DNA from: Oscillospiraceae bacterium
GTDB lineage: Bacteria; Bacillota; Clostridia; Oscillospirales; Acutalibacteraceae
Reading direction: 5' to 3'
Assembly: GCA_902774035.1 (NCBI GenBank)
Contig: CACYHA010000001.1
Location: 34,929 to 98,928 of the forward strand
Length of the DNA stretch: 64,000 bases
This document shows, in pieces, positions 47,160-55,991 of the stretch. The notes beneath the pieces were generated by a model, which was given only the letters and a program-made list of their open reading frames with translations, was not told where the DNA came from and searched no databases. Made by a program: the position numbers and the translations under genes. Each line of letters starts with the position of its first letter. Positions within the stretch are counted from its first letter, which is position 1.

Positions 47160-50100
47160 ATGGATGACGAAAAAAAGTTAAATATTTTTATTAGTTACGG
47201 ACATGTAAATAACGCATCTAGCAAAAAGGTTCCCGGCGTTGTTGACGAAATAGTTGTCGCATTGAAAAAAAGAGCGCATCATGTATGGCTTGACGTTGAA
47301 CAACTACCGGACTCAGCTATTACAAATTGGCCAGATTCAGACTGGAGAAGCGCAATTTACCGTGCGATCAACGACAGCGATGATGTTGTCGGCTTTTTGA
47401 GCGAAAGAGCTTTGAGGGATTGCGGTGTCTGTTTGGACGAGTTGTCTATTGCAGTCTCGAAGCCAGGCAGAAGAATCGTAACCGTTTTGTTGGAAAGCCA
47501 GAAAACGATGAAAATCCCGCCCACTATTTCCAGAATTCAATGGGTCGACATGTCTGATTGGGAAGATCATTATGATAAGCAGCAGCAATGCTTTTTTGAC
47601 GATGGTTATTTTGAGACAAAGTTTTCTGAAATCATTGAGCGTATAGAGCAAGAGGAAAATTTCATCTATCAATATGACATCAACTTTCTAATGCAAACGC
47701 TTTGTCCTTCCAACACAATCAATACCGATCTAATCAGATTGCTCGAACGAGAAAGTGACTTCAATGGAAACTTAATCTATGAAAAGCGCGCTTGGCTGGA
47801 AGAAAAGGTCTTTAGCTTTATTAATGATTCAGAACACTATTTGCTTCTCACTGGCGGTCCAGGTTATGGTAAAAGCCAGTTCTTGGCTCATTGCATTCAT
47901 AATATTGAAGACATCTATGCCTATTATTTTATCAAATTTGATAAAAATGAAATGCAAAAAAGCTGTAACATTCTCTTGCGAACAATTGCGTTCGAACTGG
48001 CAGCAAAAATGCCTGACTATAGAAGCAGTTTAATTGATTCTATCAAGACATATCCGATTTTTTCCGAAAGCCGACTATCCGAAGTATTAAACTTCTTTTT
48101 GGAATTGTCAGATAAAAGGTTGTTTGATTGCCTTTTTCATTGTGATTCTATTCATTTTATTGACGGAAATCCCGGAAAAATCATTATCAGCATCGACGCG
48201 CTGGACGAATCCGAGCAAGACGGAAACAATCCGATCGTGGATCTTTTGATAAAGACGAAGGATCAATGGCCGAGATTCTTCAAGTTTATCCTCTCATCAA
48301 GAGAATCCGGTAATATTCTGAAACGTTTTGACTTTTTTGAAAACGACGTTCAAATCGTTCGAATGGCTGTAAACGAAAGTGATGAAGACGTAAAGAAATA
48401 TTTGCGAAAGAGACTGAAAACAGAAGATATTAATGATGAAGAATTTGCAGTTTTGGTTCAAACATGCGAGAAAACCTTTACATACGCCCGCCTTTTGGTT
48501 CAGTCAATTGAAGACGGGCTCATAGAAGTGAAGACCTTGGCAGACATCCACGCTCTTCCCAAAGGCTATAATGGTCTCTTGCAAGATTACTTTTTGAAAG
48601 CCTTTTCAGATGAGCAGTTTGAAGAAGTAAAACTACCATTGGGCATTATGGTCGCAAACGGAGGAAGTATTGAGAAGAGTGTGCTGGAGCGAATTATGAG
48701 AACCCATGTTTCAGGGTGGAGCATTCCGAGGTTTATTCTACAAATGAAATCATTTGTTGAACTACACGGAGAGTATGTTTGTTTTTATCACAAGGCTCTG
48801 AACGATTGGTTTAATAATAGCGATGCTGGATATTTCTTTATTGACGCCACTCTCTATAAAATCATCATTACCTCGTTTTGCGAACAAATTTTAGATGACT
48901 TCCGTCAGATTTCCGAGGATGACTATGCAGATGCAACCGGAACTGATTTGTTTGAAGACGCTGAAGAAAACGGATTTGATTATACATTGATGAAATTTGT
49001 ATATAAAAGCTGTTTGCGTTTTTTGAAAAAAGCGGATTCAAAAAAGTTTAAGAAAAACGAAATTGTTTTCTTATCTGCGGTTCTATGGGAAGCATATCGG
49101 CATTCGGATTTACACTTTGTTGACGAAGTTTTTAAGGTCATCAAACGCAATGCCCGGCACTTTGAGAATTATTCAAAACGAGAGCGATTTTATCTTGCAA
49201 TAGCATATAATACTTATGGGGAAGTTGAATTGGCTAGGGACAATCATATTCCAAACAGCACTGAAATAAACGCCCAAACTGTTACGGCGGACAATTGTCA
49301 AACAGCAATTGAATACTTTTGGTTTGTCCAGAAGAGTTTTAGTGAACTGCCGGAATACGGAAGACTATATGGCTCCGTTATGGATAACATCGCATTCAAT
49401 ACCAGACTGATCAATCACAAATCTCCCGAAAGTCTTCGATTGGCCTTATCAATCTTGGAAGATTTGCGAGAGTATGAAGAAACAAAACAATATGAAGATT
49501 ATGAAAACAGTCTGGCTCATTTATTTTATCACGAGGGAATCATTTACTATGACATGAAACAATATGAACAAGCGCTACGATGCTTAGACAAAGCAGAAGA
49601 TTTGATCGTCACCTTTTATCTAGATGATTATGATCTCCAAACAGGCTTTTTTTCACTTGTGTTAAACCAACGCTCCGCTTGTAGCAACAAGATTGCAAAC
49701 ACCGAAGTCGAGATGGGAAAAATCAATATTGCTAACGAACACTACAGAAAAAGTCTTCTTGACATTAATGAATCACTGAATAAAAAGATTAAATATTTTG
49801 GTCCTTACAGTTTTTATGTAGCAACAGCATATGATAATTATGCAAGGTTTTTAAGAGACTACGAAATCGCGCAACCGGACTTTACACATTTAAGCAGCAC
49901 GGTTTACGAATATGTTAAAAAGGCGATTGAAATCAAAACAATGGTTTTTTCAGAATCCGGTCAAAGTACTGCCAGGAGCTACATGACTCTGGCTTTTTGC
50001 TATGATGTTGATCGAGCATATGATGAAAACATGATTAAGTATATTCGTAAGGCTATAGCAATTGACCCAGAAACATATAAGGAAGACGCGATTAAGCTGT

Positions 50101-50195
50101 ATCAAGCTGCGATTCAATACTATTCTAAAAACCAAAATAATCAAATGCGCTGCATATTTGAGCGAGAATTAAACAACATAAAATCTCTTTATTAA
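47160..50195 (+). CDS. TIR-NACHT/STAND-TPR protein, putative NLR-like antiphage defence effector
   Basis: A 1011-residue three-part protein. Residues 1-165 are a TIR-like domain: LNIFISYGH opens it, and CLDEL (Glu94) sits where the catalytic NADase Glu of TIR enzymes lies. Residues ~200-500 are a STAND/NACHT NTPase with Walker A GGPGYGKS (232-239) and Walker B IIISIDALDE (341-350). Residues ~640-1000 are helical repeats of TPR type (LFYHEGIIYYDMKQYEQALRCLDKAEDL). TIR-STAND-repeat proteins act as prokaryotic NLR-like sensors that kill infected cells by NAD+ depletion; that role is family inference. Codon use is strongly AT-rich against its surroundings and IS relics lie on both sides, so it was probably acquired. 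Confidence 0.85.
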   Translation: MDDEKKLNIFISYGHVNNASSKKVPGVVDEIVVALKKRAHHVWLDVEQLPDSAITNWPDSDWRSAIYRAINDSDDVVGFLSERALRDCGVCLDELSIAVSKPGRRIVTVLLESQKTMKIPPTISRIQWVDMSDWEDHYDKQQQCFFDDGYFETKFSEIIERIEQEENFIYQYDINFLMQTLCPSNTINTDLIRLLERESDFNGNLIYEKRAWLEEKVFSFINDSEHYLLLTGGPGYGKSQFLAHCIHNIEDIYAYYFIKFDKNEMQKSCNILLRTIAFELAAKMPDYRSSLIDSIKTYPIFSESRLSEVLNFFLELSDKRLFDCLFHCDSIHFIDGNPGKIIISIDALDESEQDGNNPIVDLLIKTKDQWPRFFKFILSSRESGNILKRFDFFENDVQIVRMAVNESDEDVKKYLRKRLKTEDINDEEFAVLVQTCEKTFTYARLLVQSIEDGLIEVKTLADIHALPKGYNGLLQDYFLKAFSDEQFEEVKLPLGIMVANGGSIEKSVLERIMRTHVSGWSIPRFILQMKSFVELHGEYVCFYHKALNDWFNNSDAGYFFIDATLYKIIITSFCEQILDDFRQISEDDYADATGTDLFEDAEENGFDYTLMKFVYKSCLRFLKKADSKKFKKNEIVFLSAVLWEAYRHSDLHFVDEVFKVIKRNARHFENYSKRERFYLAIAYNTYGEVELARDNHIPNSTEINAQTVTADNCQTAIEYFWFVQKSFSELPEYGRLYGSVMDNIAFNTRLINHKSPESLRLALSILEDLREYEETKQYEDYENSLAHLFYHEGIIYYDMKQYEQALRCLDKAEDLIVTFYLDDYDLQTGFFSLVLNQRSACSNKIANTEVEMGKINIANEHYRKSLLDINESLNKKIKYFGPYSFYVATAYDNYARFLRDYEIAQPDFTHLSSTVYEYVKKAIEIKTMVFSESGQSTARSYMTLAFCYDVDRAYDENMIKYIRKAIAIDPETYKEDAIKLYQAAIQYYSKNQNNQMRCIFERELNNIKSLY

Positions 50196-50199
50196 AGAA

Positions 50200-50373
50200 A
50201 CGGCGGCAAAGCTTCAAATTCAGCAATACTCCGTTGTTAATAAGTGGTTCGTGAAACAGTTCCCCAAGTTTCGCAGTGACCCCTTGTTCTATGTAAAAAA
50301 ATCTGTATCACTTGTTGATCGTGAGAGTTTTCTGCACGAAGTAATTTCAGAAGAACAGGAGAAAGCATCATGA
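50200..50373 (+). pseudogene. Remnant of an unknown frame after the TIR-NACHT gene
   Basis: An open stretch without a start codon, encoding AAKLQIQQYSVVNKWFVKQF and continuing to FLHEVISEEQEKAS. It ends at TGA 50371-50373. It looks like the C-terminal end of a small DNA-binding or accessory protein of a mobile element, but I cannot name it. Confidence 0.35.
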
Positions 50374-50490
50374 CACGAAAACGAAAAAGAGCAGCGACTT
50401 CACAATTTGAACATGTCCAGTAAAAACGGACAATAGAAAAAAATAGCCTTCCATGGTAGAATGAAAGAAAGTACCGTGGGAGGTTTTGTT

Positions 50491-50616
50491 ATGGCAAGAC
50501 AATATCAACACATACAGGAATATGAAAAAGAAATCATCGAACAGATAGAACAGGGAGCCACATTAAAAGAAATAGGAGAAAGATTTGGGTTTACTTATCA
50601 GCAAATGCGAGGATAA
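50491..50616 (+). pseudogene. IS3-family OrfA N-terminal fragment
   Basis: 41 residues: MARQYQHIQEYEKEIIEQIE and QGATLKEIGERFGFTYQQMR, a helix-turn-helix start typical of Clostridial IS3-type OrfA, then a stop. GGGAGG precedes the ATG. The sequence TGTCC...GGACA at 50418-50436 could be part of its terminal repeat. Confidence 0.6.
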
Positions 50617-50717
50617 GGTACAATTAATTGCGCAAATTCAAAAAAAGGAAGACATGGTTTGCAATCTGTGATAGAATGAAGTAACCACACAAACATTCTG
50701 AAAGGAGAAAGCAAACC

Positions 50718-51101
50718 ATGTCCGAAAAGATTGTACAACTAAATGAGGAAATAATCAAGGGGCAGATCAAAGAATTGGTGCGCGGAAGCGTAGAAGAGAC
50801 GCTCAACGAGCTGTTGGAGAAAGAGGCCGAACAGCTCACCCAAGCCGCACGTTATGAACGAAATGAGGCCCGTCAAGGCTACCGCAGCGGGCATTATGAT
50901 CGAAATCTCATTACTACCTCCGGCGATGTCACCCTTCATATGCCGCGGCTCAAAGGCGTATCATTTGAAACCGCCATCATCGAGCGGTACCGCCGCAGGA
51001 AAAGCAATGTTGAAGAAGCATTGATTAAGATGTATCTCGCCGGCGTCTCCGTGCGTCGCGTGGAGGATATCACGGAAGCGTTTTGGGACAGCATTCTGTG
51101 A
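50718..51101 (+). pseudogene. IS256-family transposase, N-terminal fragment
   Basis: 127 residues of a ~400-residue Mutator-type transposase: the N-terminal LNELLEKEAEQLTQAARYERNEARQGYRSGHYDRNLITTSGDVTLHMPRLKG and IIERYRRRKSNVEEALIKMYLAGVSVRRVEDITEAFW are characteristic. It stops before the DDE catalytic core. AAAGGAG precedes the ATG. It marks the right side of the AT-rich block; the following 180 bp hold no gene. Confidence 0.88.
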
Positions 51102-51268
51102 TAAAAATTCACTTCTTGTTCACGCTTTTTGCGCGGAAGAAGCGCCTTCTTTTGGGAAAGCCCGTTCTTTTTTCTAGCGTGAAATGATTTTTAATCGACT
51201 GCGACCACATGGCTGCGGCCTTCCGCCTTTTCTGTAATGTTTCAGGAACTTTTCCCCTTCTTTTTCGG

Positions 51269-51297
51269 TTGACTTCTAAAACGCTTTGTGCTATGCT
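51269..51297 (+). promoter_or_regulatory. Promoter of the secreted lipase-like gene
   Basis: -35 TTGACT (51269-51274), a 17-bp spacer and -10 TATGCT (51292-51297). Confidence 0.65.
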
Positions 51298-51327
51298 GAA
51301 TATAGTTTGATTCAGGGGATGATCACA

Positions 51328-53250
51328 ATGAAAAAAATGATCCCGCTTCTTTTGAGCGCGGTGCTGTTGCTCGGCGTTGTGTCGTTTGCGGTTCCTGCAT
51401 TTGCGGCTGATCAACCAGACGCGCACGATTACCCAACGATCATCGTCCCCGGCTATTCCTCGTCCGATCTCTTTCTTGACGGGGAACAGATCTGGGGCTT
51501 GGACAAGAAGGATATTTTGAACACCGTGCTTGCCAAAATCTTCTTTTTCGGCAGGGGGATCGGTGAAATGGCGCTCAAAAAGCCCGATTATCTCACGGAT
51601 CTTTTGGGTAAAGAGATTCAAAAATATGTTGGAAAGCTCGCCATGAATCCCGACGGCACCAGCGTCTATGACATTGAGACCTATCAACAGGACGCGGCGC
51701 ATACACAGTATGCCTATCTTTATGAAAAAGAGGGCGGCAAGCATGTGCACGAGCCCGCAATCATGAAGGATATTGCCAAACAATACGGCAAAGACGGCAA
51801 CAAGCAGATTTTTGCCTATCAGCAGGATTTCCGCCTTTCTGCAGTGGATTGCGCCGCAACGCTGGATAAGTATATCGACGACGTGCTGGCCTTTACCGGC
51901 AAGGAAAAGGTGAATATCATCGCCTTGAGCCACGGCGGACAGACTGTTGCGACCTATCTTGCGCTTTACGGCCTTGAAAAAAACGTGATCAACAACCTCC
52001 TGATGATCGTGCCGGCCATCGGCGGCGTGGCCGCGGCCTACGATCTGATGAGTGAAACGGCACAACTGGACGAAGAAAGTCTGGTCACTTATTTTGAAAA
52101 CAGCGAATTGCTGGAAGAGGATGTCAACTGGCTGGTGCGTGCCAATCAGTTCGGTGTGCTGGACGATGTGTGCAACGCGCTGATGCATCGCTATGTCAAA
52201 GACATCATCGGCTATTGGGGAAGCATCTGGGATTTTATTCCGGCCGAGCATTATGACGCGCTGAAAGAGCAGCTTCTCGATCCTGCTGAAAGCCCCGAAC
52301 TGATTGCCAAAAGCGACAAATTTCACCACGAGATTTTGCCGCACATCACCGAAACATTATCCTCCTGTGTGGACGCGGGTATGAACATCTCCATCGTTGC
52401 CGGCGCCGGTATGCCCGTTTTGACCGGAACGCAAGAACAGTCCGATTTTGTGGTTGCCATCGGTTCTTCCACAGGCGCCAAGTCCGCCCCCTTCGGCAGC
52501 CGCTTTGCAAACGGTTATCCGCAGAAGCGCAACGTCTGCACAGACCCGGCGCACAACCATCTCTCGCCGGATATGTGCATCGACCTTTCCTGCGGCTATT
52601 TGCCCGAACACACCTGGATCGTCAACGGCATGTACCACGGTATGACATGGAAAGACCCGTACTGCCGTGCGCTTTGCCAAACGCTTTTGTTTGCAAACGA
52701 ACCGGTGGATGTGAAGGCCTTTACCGAGTTTCCGCAGTTTCAATACAGTACCTGCCCGATCTATACCGTTTCGGCATCGCTGGACCGTTCACCTCAGGGC
52801 TACTGGAGCGGCGCGGACACTGCGCTGACGCTGAAGAACCTTTCGGCTAAATACAACCTGCAGATCTTTTCCGTTTCCGTGGACGGCGCCGACGTGACAT
52901 TTGACATCAAGAGCCGTCCGTCGCTTGCCCCCGGAGAAACCTACACCGCGCCGCTGAAGGGAACGATTTCTGCGGTCAGCCTGACCACGGCGGACATCAC
53001 AATCAACTATTATCTGCAGGACAGCAAAACGCCGCTGGGCAGTCGAACGCTGGTGTTCACGCTGATGAACGGAGACGCCCCGGCCTTTGATTCGGAAACC
53101 CCCTTTGTAAACGCTTTGCAGCAAACGGCCTTTGATGAGATCGTTCCGGAAAAAGTGAAAAGCAAATTTGCCCGCTTCGGTGTGCTGGATCTGCTGAAAC
53201 TGCTGTTCAACACGGTCATGGCTTTTGTGCGGTCGTTCCGGTTCCCCTGA
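51328..53250 (+). CDS. Secreted alpha/beta-hydrolase, LCAT/lipase-like
   Basis: A 640-residue exported protein. ATG 51328 gives a clean signal peptide, MKKMIPLLLSAVLLLGVVSF then AVPAFA-A. The hydrolase core starts at YPTIIVPGYSSSDLF (oxyanion region). The nucleophile is in NIIALSHGGQTVATYLALYG, a GxSxG variant (ALSHGG), as in lecithin:cholesterol acyltransferase-like lipases. A His in TWIVNGMYHGMTW could complete the triad. The C-terminal ~170 residues are beta-rich, followed by a hydrophobic end. The start at 51286 upstream overlaps the promoter. Its composition is close to the chromosome, so it may predate the IS block. Confidence 0.7.
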   Translation: MKKMIPLLLSAVLLLGVVSFAVPAFAADQPDAHDYPTIIVPGYSSSDLFLDGEQIWGLDKKDILNTVLAKIFFFGRGIGEMALKKPDYLTDLLGKEIQKYVGKLAMNPDGTSVYDIETYQQDAAHTQYAYLYEKEGGKHVHEPAIMKDIAKQYGKDGNKQIFAYQQDFRLSAVDCAATLDKYIDDVLAFTGKEKVNIIALSHGGQTVATYLALYGLEKNVINNLLMIVPAIGGVAAAYDLMSETAQLDEESLVTYFENSELLEEDVNWLVRANQFGVLDDVCNALMHRYVKDIIGYWGSIWDFIPAEHYDALKEQLLDPAESPELIAKSDKFHHEILPHITETLSSCVDAGMNISIVAGAGMPVLTGTQEQSDFVVAIGSSTGAKSAPFGSRFANGYPQKRNVCTDPAHNHLSPDMCIDLSCGYLPEHTWIVNGMYHGMTWKDPYCRALCQTLLFANEPVDVKAFTEFPQFQYSTCPIYTVSASLDRSPQGYWSGADTALTLKNLSAKYNLQIFSVSVDGADVTFDIKSRPSLAPGETYTAPLKGTISAVSLTTADITINYYLQDSKTPLGSRTLVFTLMNGDAPAFDSETPFVNALQQTAFDEIVPEKVKSKFARFGVLDLLKLLFNTVMAFVRSFRFP

Positions 53251-53265
53251 TTTGCCGCAAAACCG

Positions 53266-53811
53266 TTATGCTTGATTGCAAATGACCCTGTTTTGTAAAT
53301 CCACATCACGGTTTTGAATGTTGCGAACAGTCGCCGCACGGCTTCCGCTGTTCACAAGGAAGTTTACAATCACCCAACTTCGATACTCGGCAAAGGAGCA
53401 TTCATTCATGTTCGGTTTCTTCAACAGCAGCGATAATTCCTCGTTGGTATAGGTTTCTTTGATCGTTTCCTCGCCCTTGTATTTCTTCATGTTCAGATCG
53501 GTGATGTCCTCATTGTTACACCATGAGAAAAAGGCTTTCAGGGTGATCGTGTAGCTCTTGATCGAGTTCGGTGCAAGTCCTGATTTTTGCATGGAAACGA
53601 TCATGTTTTTCAAGTCCAGCGCCGTCATTTCTTTCATCTCTTGGTCTATGTCAAGATGTTTGGAAATGGCGTGAAATTGTTGCGCATACGTTCGTAACGT
53701 GCTTGGTTTTACGCCATCAGCGCGCTTGGTTAGTAGAAATCGTTCAAAGCATTCCCGTACGCTTTCCCTTGATTTCAAACGGATTGTCGGCATTTTGGTC
53801 ATCTTTTTCAT
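53266..53811 (-). pseudogene. Tyrosine recombinase/integrase, C-terminal half missing
   Basis: 181 residues. The SAM-like core-binding domain is intact (SVRECFERFLLTKRADGVKPSTLRTYAQQF, LAPNSIKSYTITLKAFFSWC). The catalytic domain begins with EYRSWVIVNFLVNSGSRAATVRNIQ, giving the first catalytic Arg, then ends. The HxxR and Tyr motifs are absent, so it cannot be a working recombinase. ATG 53811 has GGAGG 10 bp upstream. It lies 98 bp from tRNA-Pro, a common integration target, and shares an 11-bp repeat with it. Confidence 0.82.
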
Positions 53812-53841
53812 CACGCTTGGTTCCTCCATTTTCCATCAAAA

Positions 53842-53962
53842 AACCAAGCGCGTTCCGAGAGCAACGAAAAAGCCCGAAACCTTTGCGGTTTCAGGCTTTT
53901 CGTTGTGTTGGTCGGAGTGACGGGACTTGAACCCATGGCCTCTTGGTCCCGAACCAAGCGCG
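53842..53962. repeat. 11-bp direct repeat shared with tRNA-Pro, possible attachment remnant
   Basis: AACCAAGCGCG occurs at 53842-53852, just outside the integrase fragment, and at 53952-53962 within the anticodon arm of tRNA-Pro. An inverted copy lies at 53721-53731 inside the integrase frame. Confidence 0.4.
53866..53902. terminator. Terminator between tRNA-Pro and the integrase remnant
   Basis: A stem of AAAAGCC/GGCTTTT and GAAACC/GGTTTC with one mismatch and a TTTGC loop. It has A- and T-runs, so it can serve the minus-strand tRNA. Confidence 0.7.
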
Positions 53963-53985
53963 ATACCAAACTTCGCCACACCCCG
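53909..53985 (-). tRNA. tRNA-Pro (anticodon CGG)
   Basis: On the minus strand the acceptor CGGGGTG pairs with CACTCCG (one G-T). The anticodon stem CTTGG/CCAAG encloses TTCGGGA with anticodon CGG (plus-strand 53949-53951). The T-arm reads GGGTTCAAGTCCC, and CCA is encoded. Confidence 0.93.
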
Positions 53986-54060
53986 ATGCAGCTTATATAT
54001 TATAGCGGATACGAAGAAAAAAATCAAGTCTTTTTTTGATATTTTTCAAAAAACCGCGAA

Positions 54061-54108
54061 AAAAACGGAAACCGGCTTTGCGCCGCAAGAAGTCAGCGCA
54101 AAGCCGGT
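54061..54108 (-). terminator. Terminator of htrA
   Basis: A 13-bp perfect stem (54071-54083 with 54096-54108), then a T-run on the minus strand. Confidence 0.8.
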
Positions 54109-54120
54109 GGGGTTTGAGCG

Positions 54121-55812
54121 TTACCAGCCGAAGTTGCTTCCGAAATACTGACGGAAGAAATCCTCAAAGCTTTCCGCACCGCCGTAGTTGTAACCGTTGA
54201 CGTCGCCGTAGGTGGTCGTCTCGGTCTTGTCGCCTTTGTCTTCCACGAGCTTGATCGTAACGTCAAAGGTGGACGTCTGATAGCTGCGGTTTTCAATGCG
54301 GCAGAGGGTCAGCGTCAGGGTGTCGCCGACAGCGCCGGTGTCGATCAGATCGAGCAGAACGCTGGAATCCGTCATATCTTTGCCGTTGACGGCGATGATA
54401 AGGTCGCCGACCTGGGCTTTCGTGTTGGCAAGACCGCTGTCGGAGTTGATACCCGCGATAACCAGAGAGCCGGCAGGCAGGCCCTTGATCGCAACGACCA
54501 TGCTGTAAAGCTGATACGAGCTGACGGAGGCGTACTGGATGCCGAGCTTCGGACGGTTGCGCACGTAGCCGTATTTGATCAGGCTTTCCACGATCGGTTT
54601 CACGGTCGCCATGGGAACGGCGAAGCTCATGCCTTCGTAGTCTGTGGCTGCGATCTTGGAAGAGTTGATGCCGATGACCTGGCCTTTGGCGTTGACAAGT
54701 GCGCCGCCGGAGTTGCCGGGGTTGATGGCTGCGCTGTGCTGGATGCAGGTCATGGTGTAGGTGGAGGAGATGGAACGGTCGATGGAGGAAACGATGCCGT
54801 TGGTGATGGAGCCGAAGAACTCGGAGCCGCCGGGATTGCCGATGGCGTAGACGGTCTCGCCGATCTGCAGGGTGTTGGAATCGCCGAAGGACGCAACCGG
54901 AATGTCTGTCGCTTCCACCTTGAGCACGCCGATGTCGGTGCGGGTGTCAAAGGCGACAAGCTCCGCTTCATAGCGCTTTTCGTCCAGCGTCAGAATGCCG
55001 TAGGTGTAACCGCTGCCGCTGACCACATGGGCGCAGGTGATGATATACGTGAACTTTTTGTCGTTGTCCAGCCCCATCACAACGCCGGAGCCTTCGCCGG
55101 CGAGCTTTCCGTTGGAATAGACCATGACGCCGACCACGGAGGATCTGCAGCGTTTTGCGATCTCAACGGCGGAGAGGGCGCCGCTGTCCGTCGCTTCGGC
55201 GTAATCGATCACAACGGCGGAATCGTTGGCGTTCTCATCCAGCGTCAGCGCACTGTCGGCCGTGGTCTGTTTTTCGGAACCTGTGGTGAAATTGATGTGG
55301 ATGTGGGAACCGACAATGGCGGCGAGACCGACAAGCACGGCGATGACCAGAAGAATGATAGCGACCTTTTTTCCTTTGCCGCTCTTTTGCTTTCTCGGCG
55401 GCTGGCCGGGATGATTGTATCCGTAGGGCACATAGCCGTTTTGCTGCGGTGCGCCGGAAACCGTGTTCTGCGTCTGATAAGGCGGCGTGTAGGGCGGTCT
55501 GGTCTGTTCCTGATAGGGATTTCCCATATACGGACGGGACGGTTCTTCCTCGACGGGTGCGCCGGGAGAGGTGAAGCCGCCCGGTGTGCCGAAAGAAGTC
55601 GGCTGAGCTTCCGGTGCGGTATAGGGAGAAACGGGCGGTTCCTCCTGTGCCGGGGTCTCAGGCGCCGAAAATGAGCCGAAAACAGGTTCGGCGGAGAAGG
55701 GCTCCTGCGGTTCCTGCGTGACATCCGGCGTAACATCCGGGGCGTCGTTGTTTTCGATCTCGGAAGGTTCTTCGGGACGGAACCCCTGATCGTTGTCATA
55801 ATTGTCTGTCAT
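54121..55812 (-). CDS. htrA: HtrA/DegP-family membrane serine protease
   Basis: A 563-residue surface quality-control protease. A ~150-residue cytoplasmic region rich in Pro, Glu and Gln precedes one membrane helix (VAIILLVIAVLVGLAAIVG). The trypsin-like domain follows with His in YIITCAHVVS, Asp in FDTRTDIGVLKV and Ser in INPGNSGGALV. A PDZ domain ends it (AGSLVIAGINSDSGLANTKAQVGDLIIAVNGKDM). The ATG at 55812 is preferred; a TTG at 55824 has a slightly better-placed AAAGG, so the start is uncertain. It lies downstream of a two-component system that may control it, as CssRS does in Bacillus. Confidence 0.93.
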   Translation of the reverse strand: MTDNYDNDQGFRPEEPSEIENNDAPDVTPDVTQEPQEPFSAEPVFGSFSAPETPAQEEPPVSPYTAPEAQPTSFGTPGGFTSPGAPVEEEPSRPYMGNPYQEQTRPPYTPPYQTQNTVSGAPQQNGYVPYGYNHPGQPPRKQKSGKGKKVAIILLVIAVLVGLAAIVGSHIHINFTTGSEKQTTADSALTLDENANDSAVVIDYAEATDSGALSAVEIAKRCRSSVVGVMVYSNGKLAGEGSGVVMGLDNDKKFTYIITCAHVVSGSGYTYGILTLDEKRYEAELVAFDTRTDIGVLKVEATDIPVASFGDSNTLQIGETVYAIGNPGGSEFFGSITNGIVSSIDRSISSTYTMTCIQHSAAINPGNSGGALVNAKGQVIGINSSKIAATDYEGMSFAVPMATVKPIVESLIKYGYVRNRPKLGIQYASVSSYQLYSMVVAIKGLPAGSLVIAGINSDSGLANTKAQVGDLIIAVNGKDMTDSSVLLDLIDTGAVGDTLTLTLCRIENRSYQTSTFDVTIKLVEDKGDKTETTTYGDVNGYNYGGAESFEDFFRQYFGSNFGW

Positions 55813-55991
55813 AAGATTCACCAATGCCTTTCTTGCTTGAAAGCCGACGGGGGAGAGCGGCGGGTGCGCCCGAGCGCGGCCTTCTGCATTTGTTGATTAT
55901 TTTTTAACACCCGACGCTAAAATCAAGTTAAAATATTTCCTAAATGTTACATTAAAGCAACGGATGATTCACGCATTGAGGGAATCATCGG

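Noticed and set aside
55963-55989. Hairpin GATGATTC/GAATCATC as a kinase-gene terminator
   Set aside because: No T-run follows on the minus strand, and it overlaps the stop region of the kinase gene.
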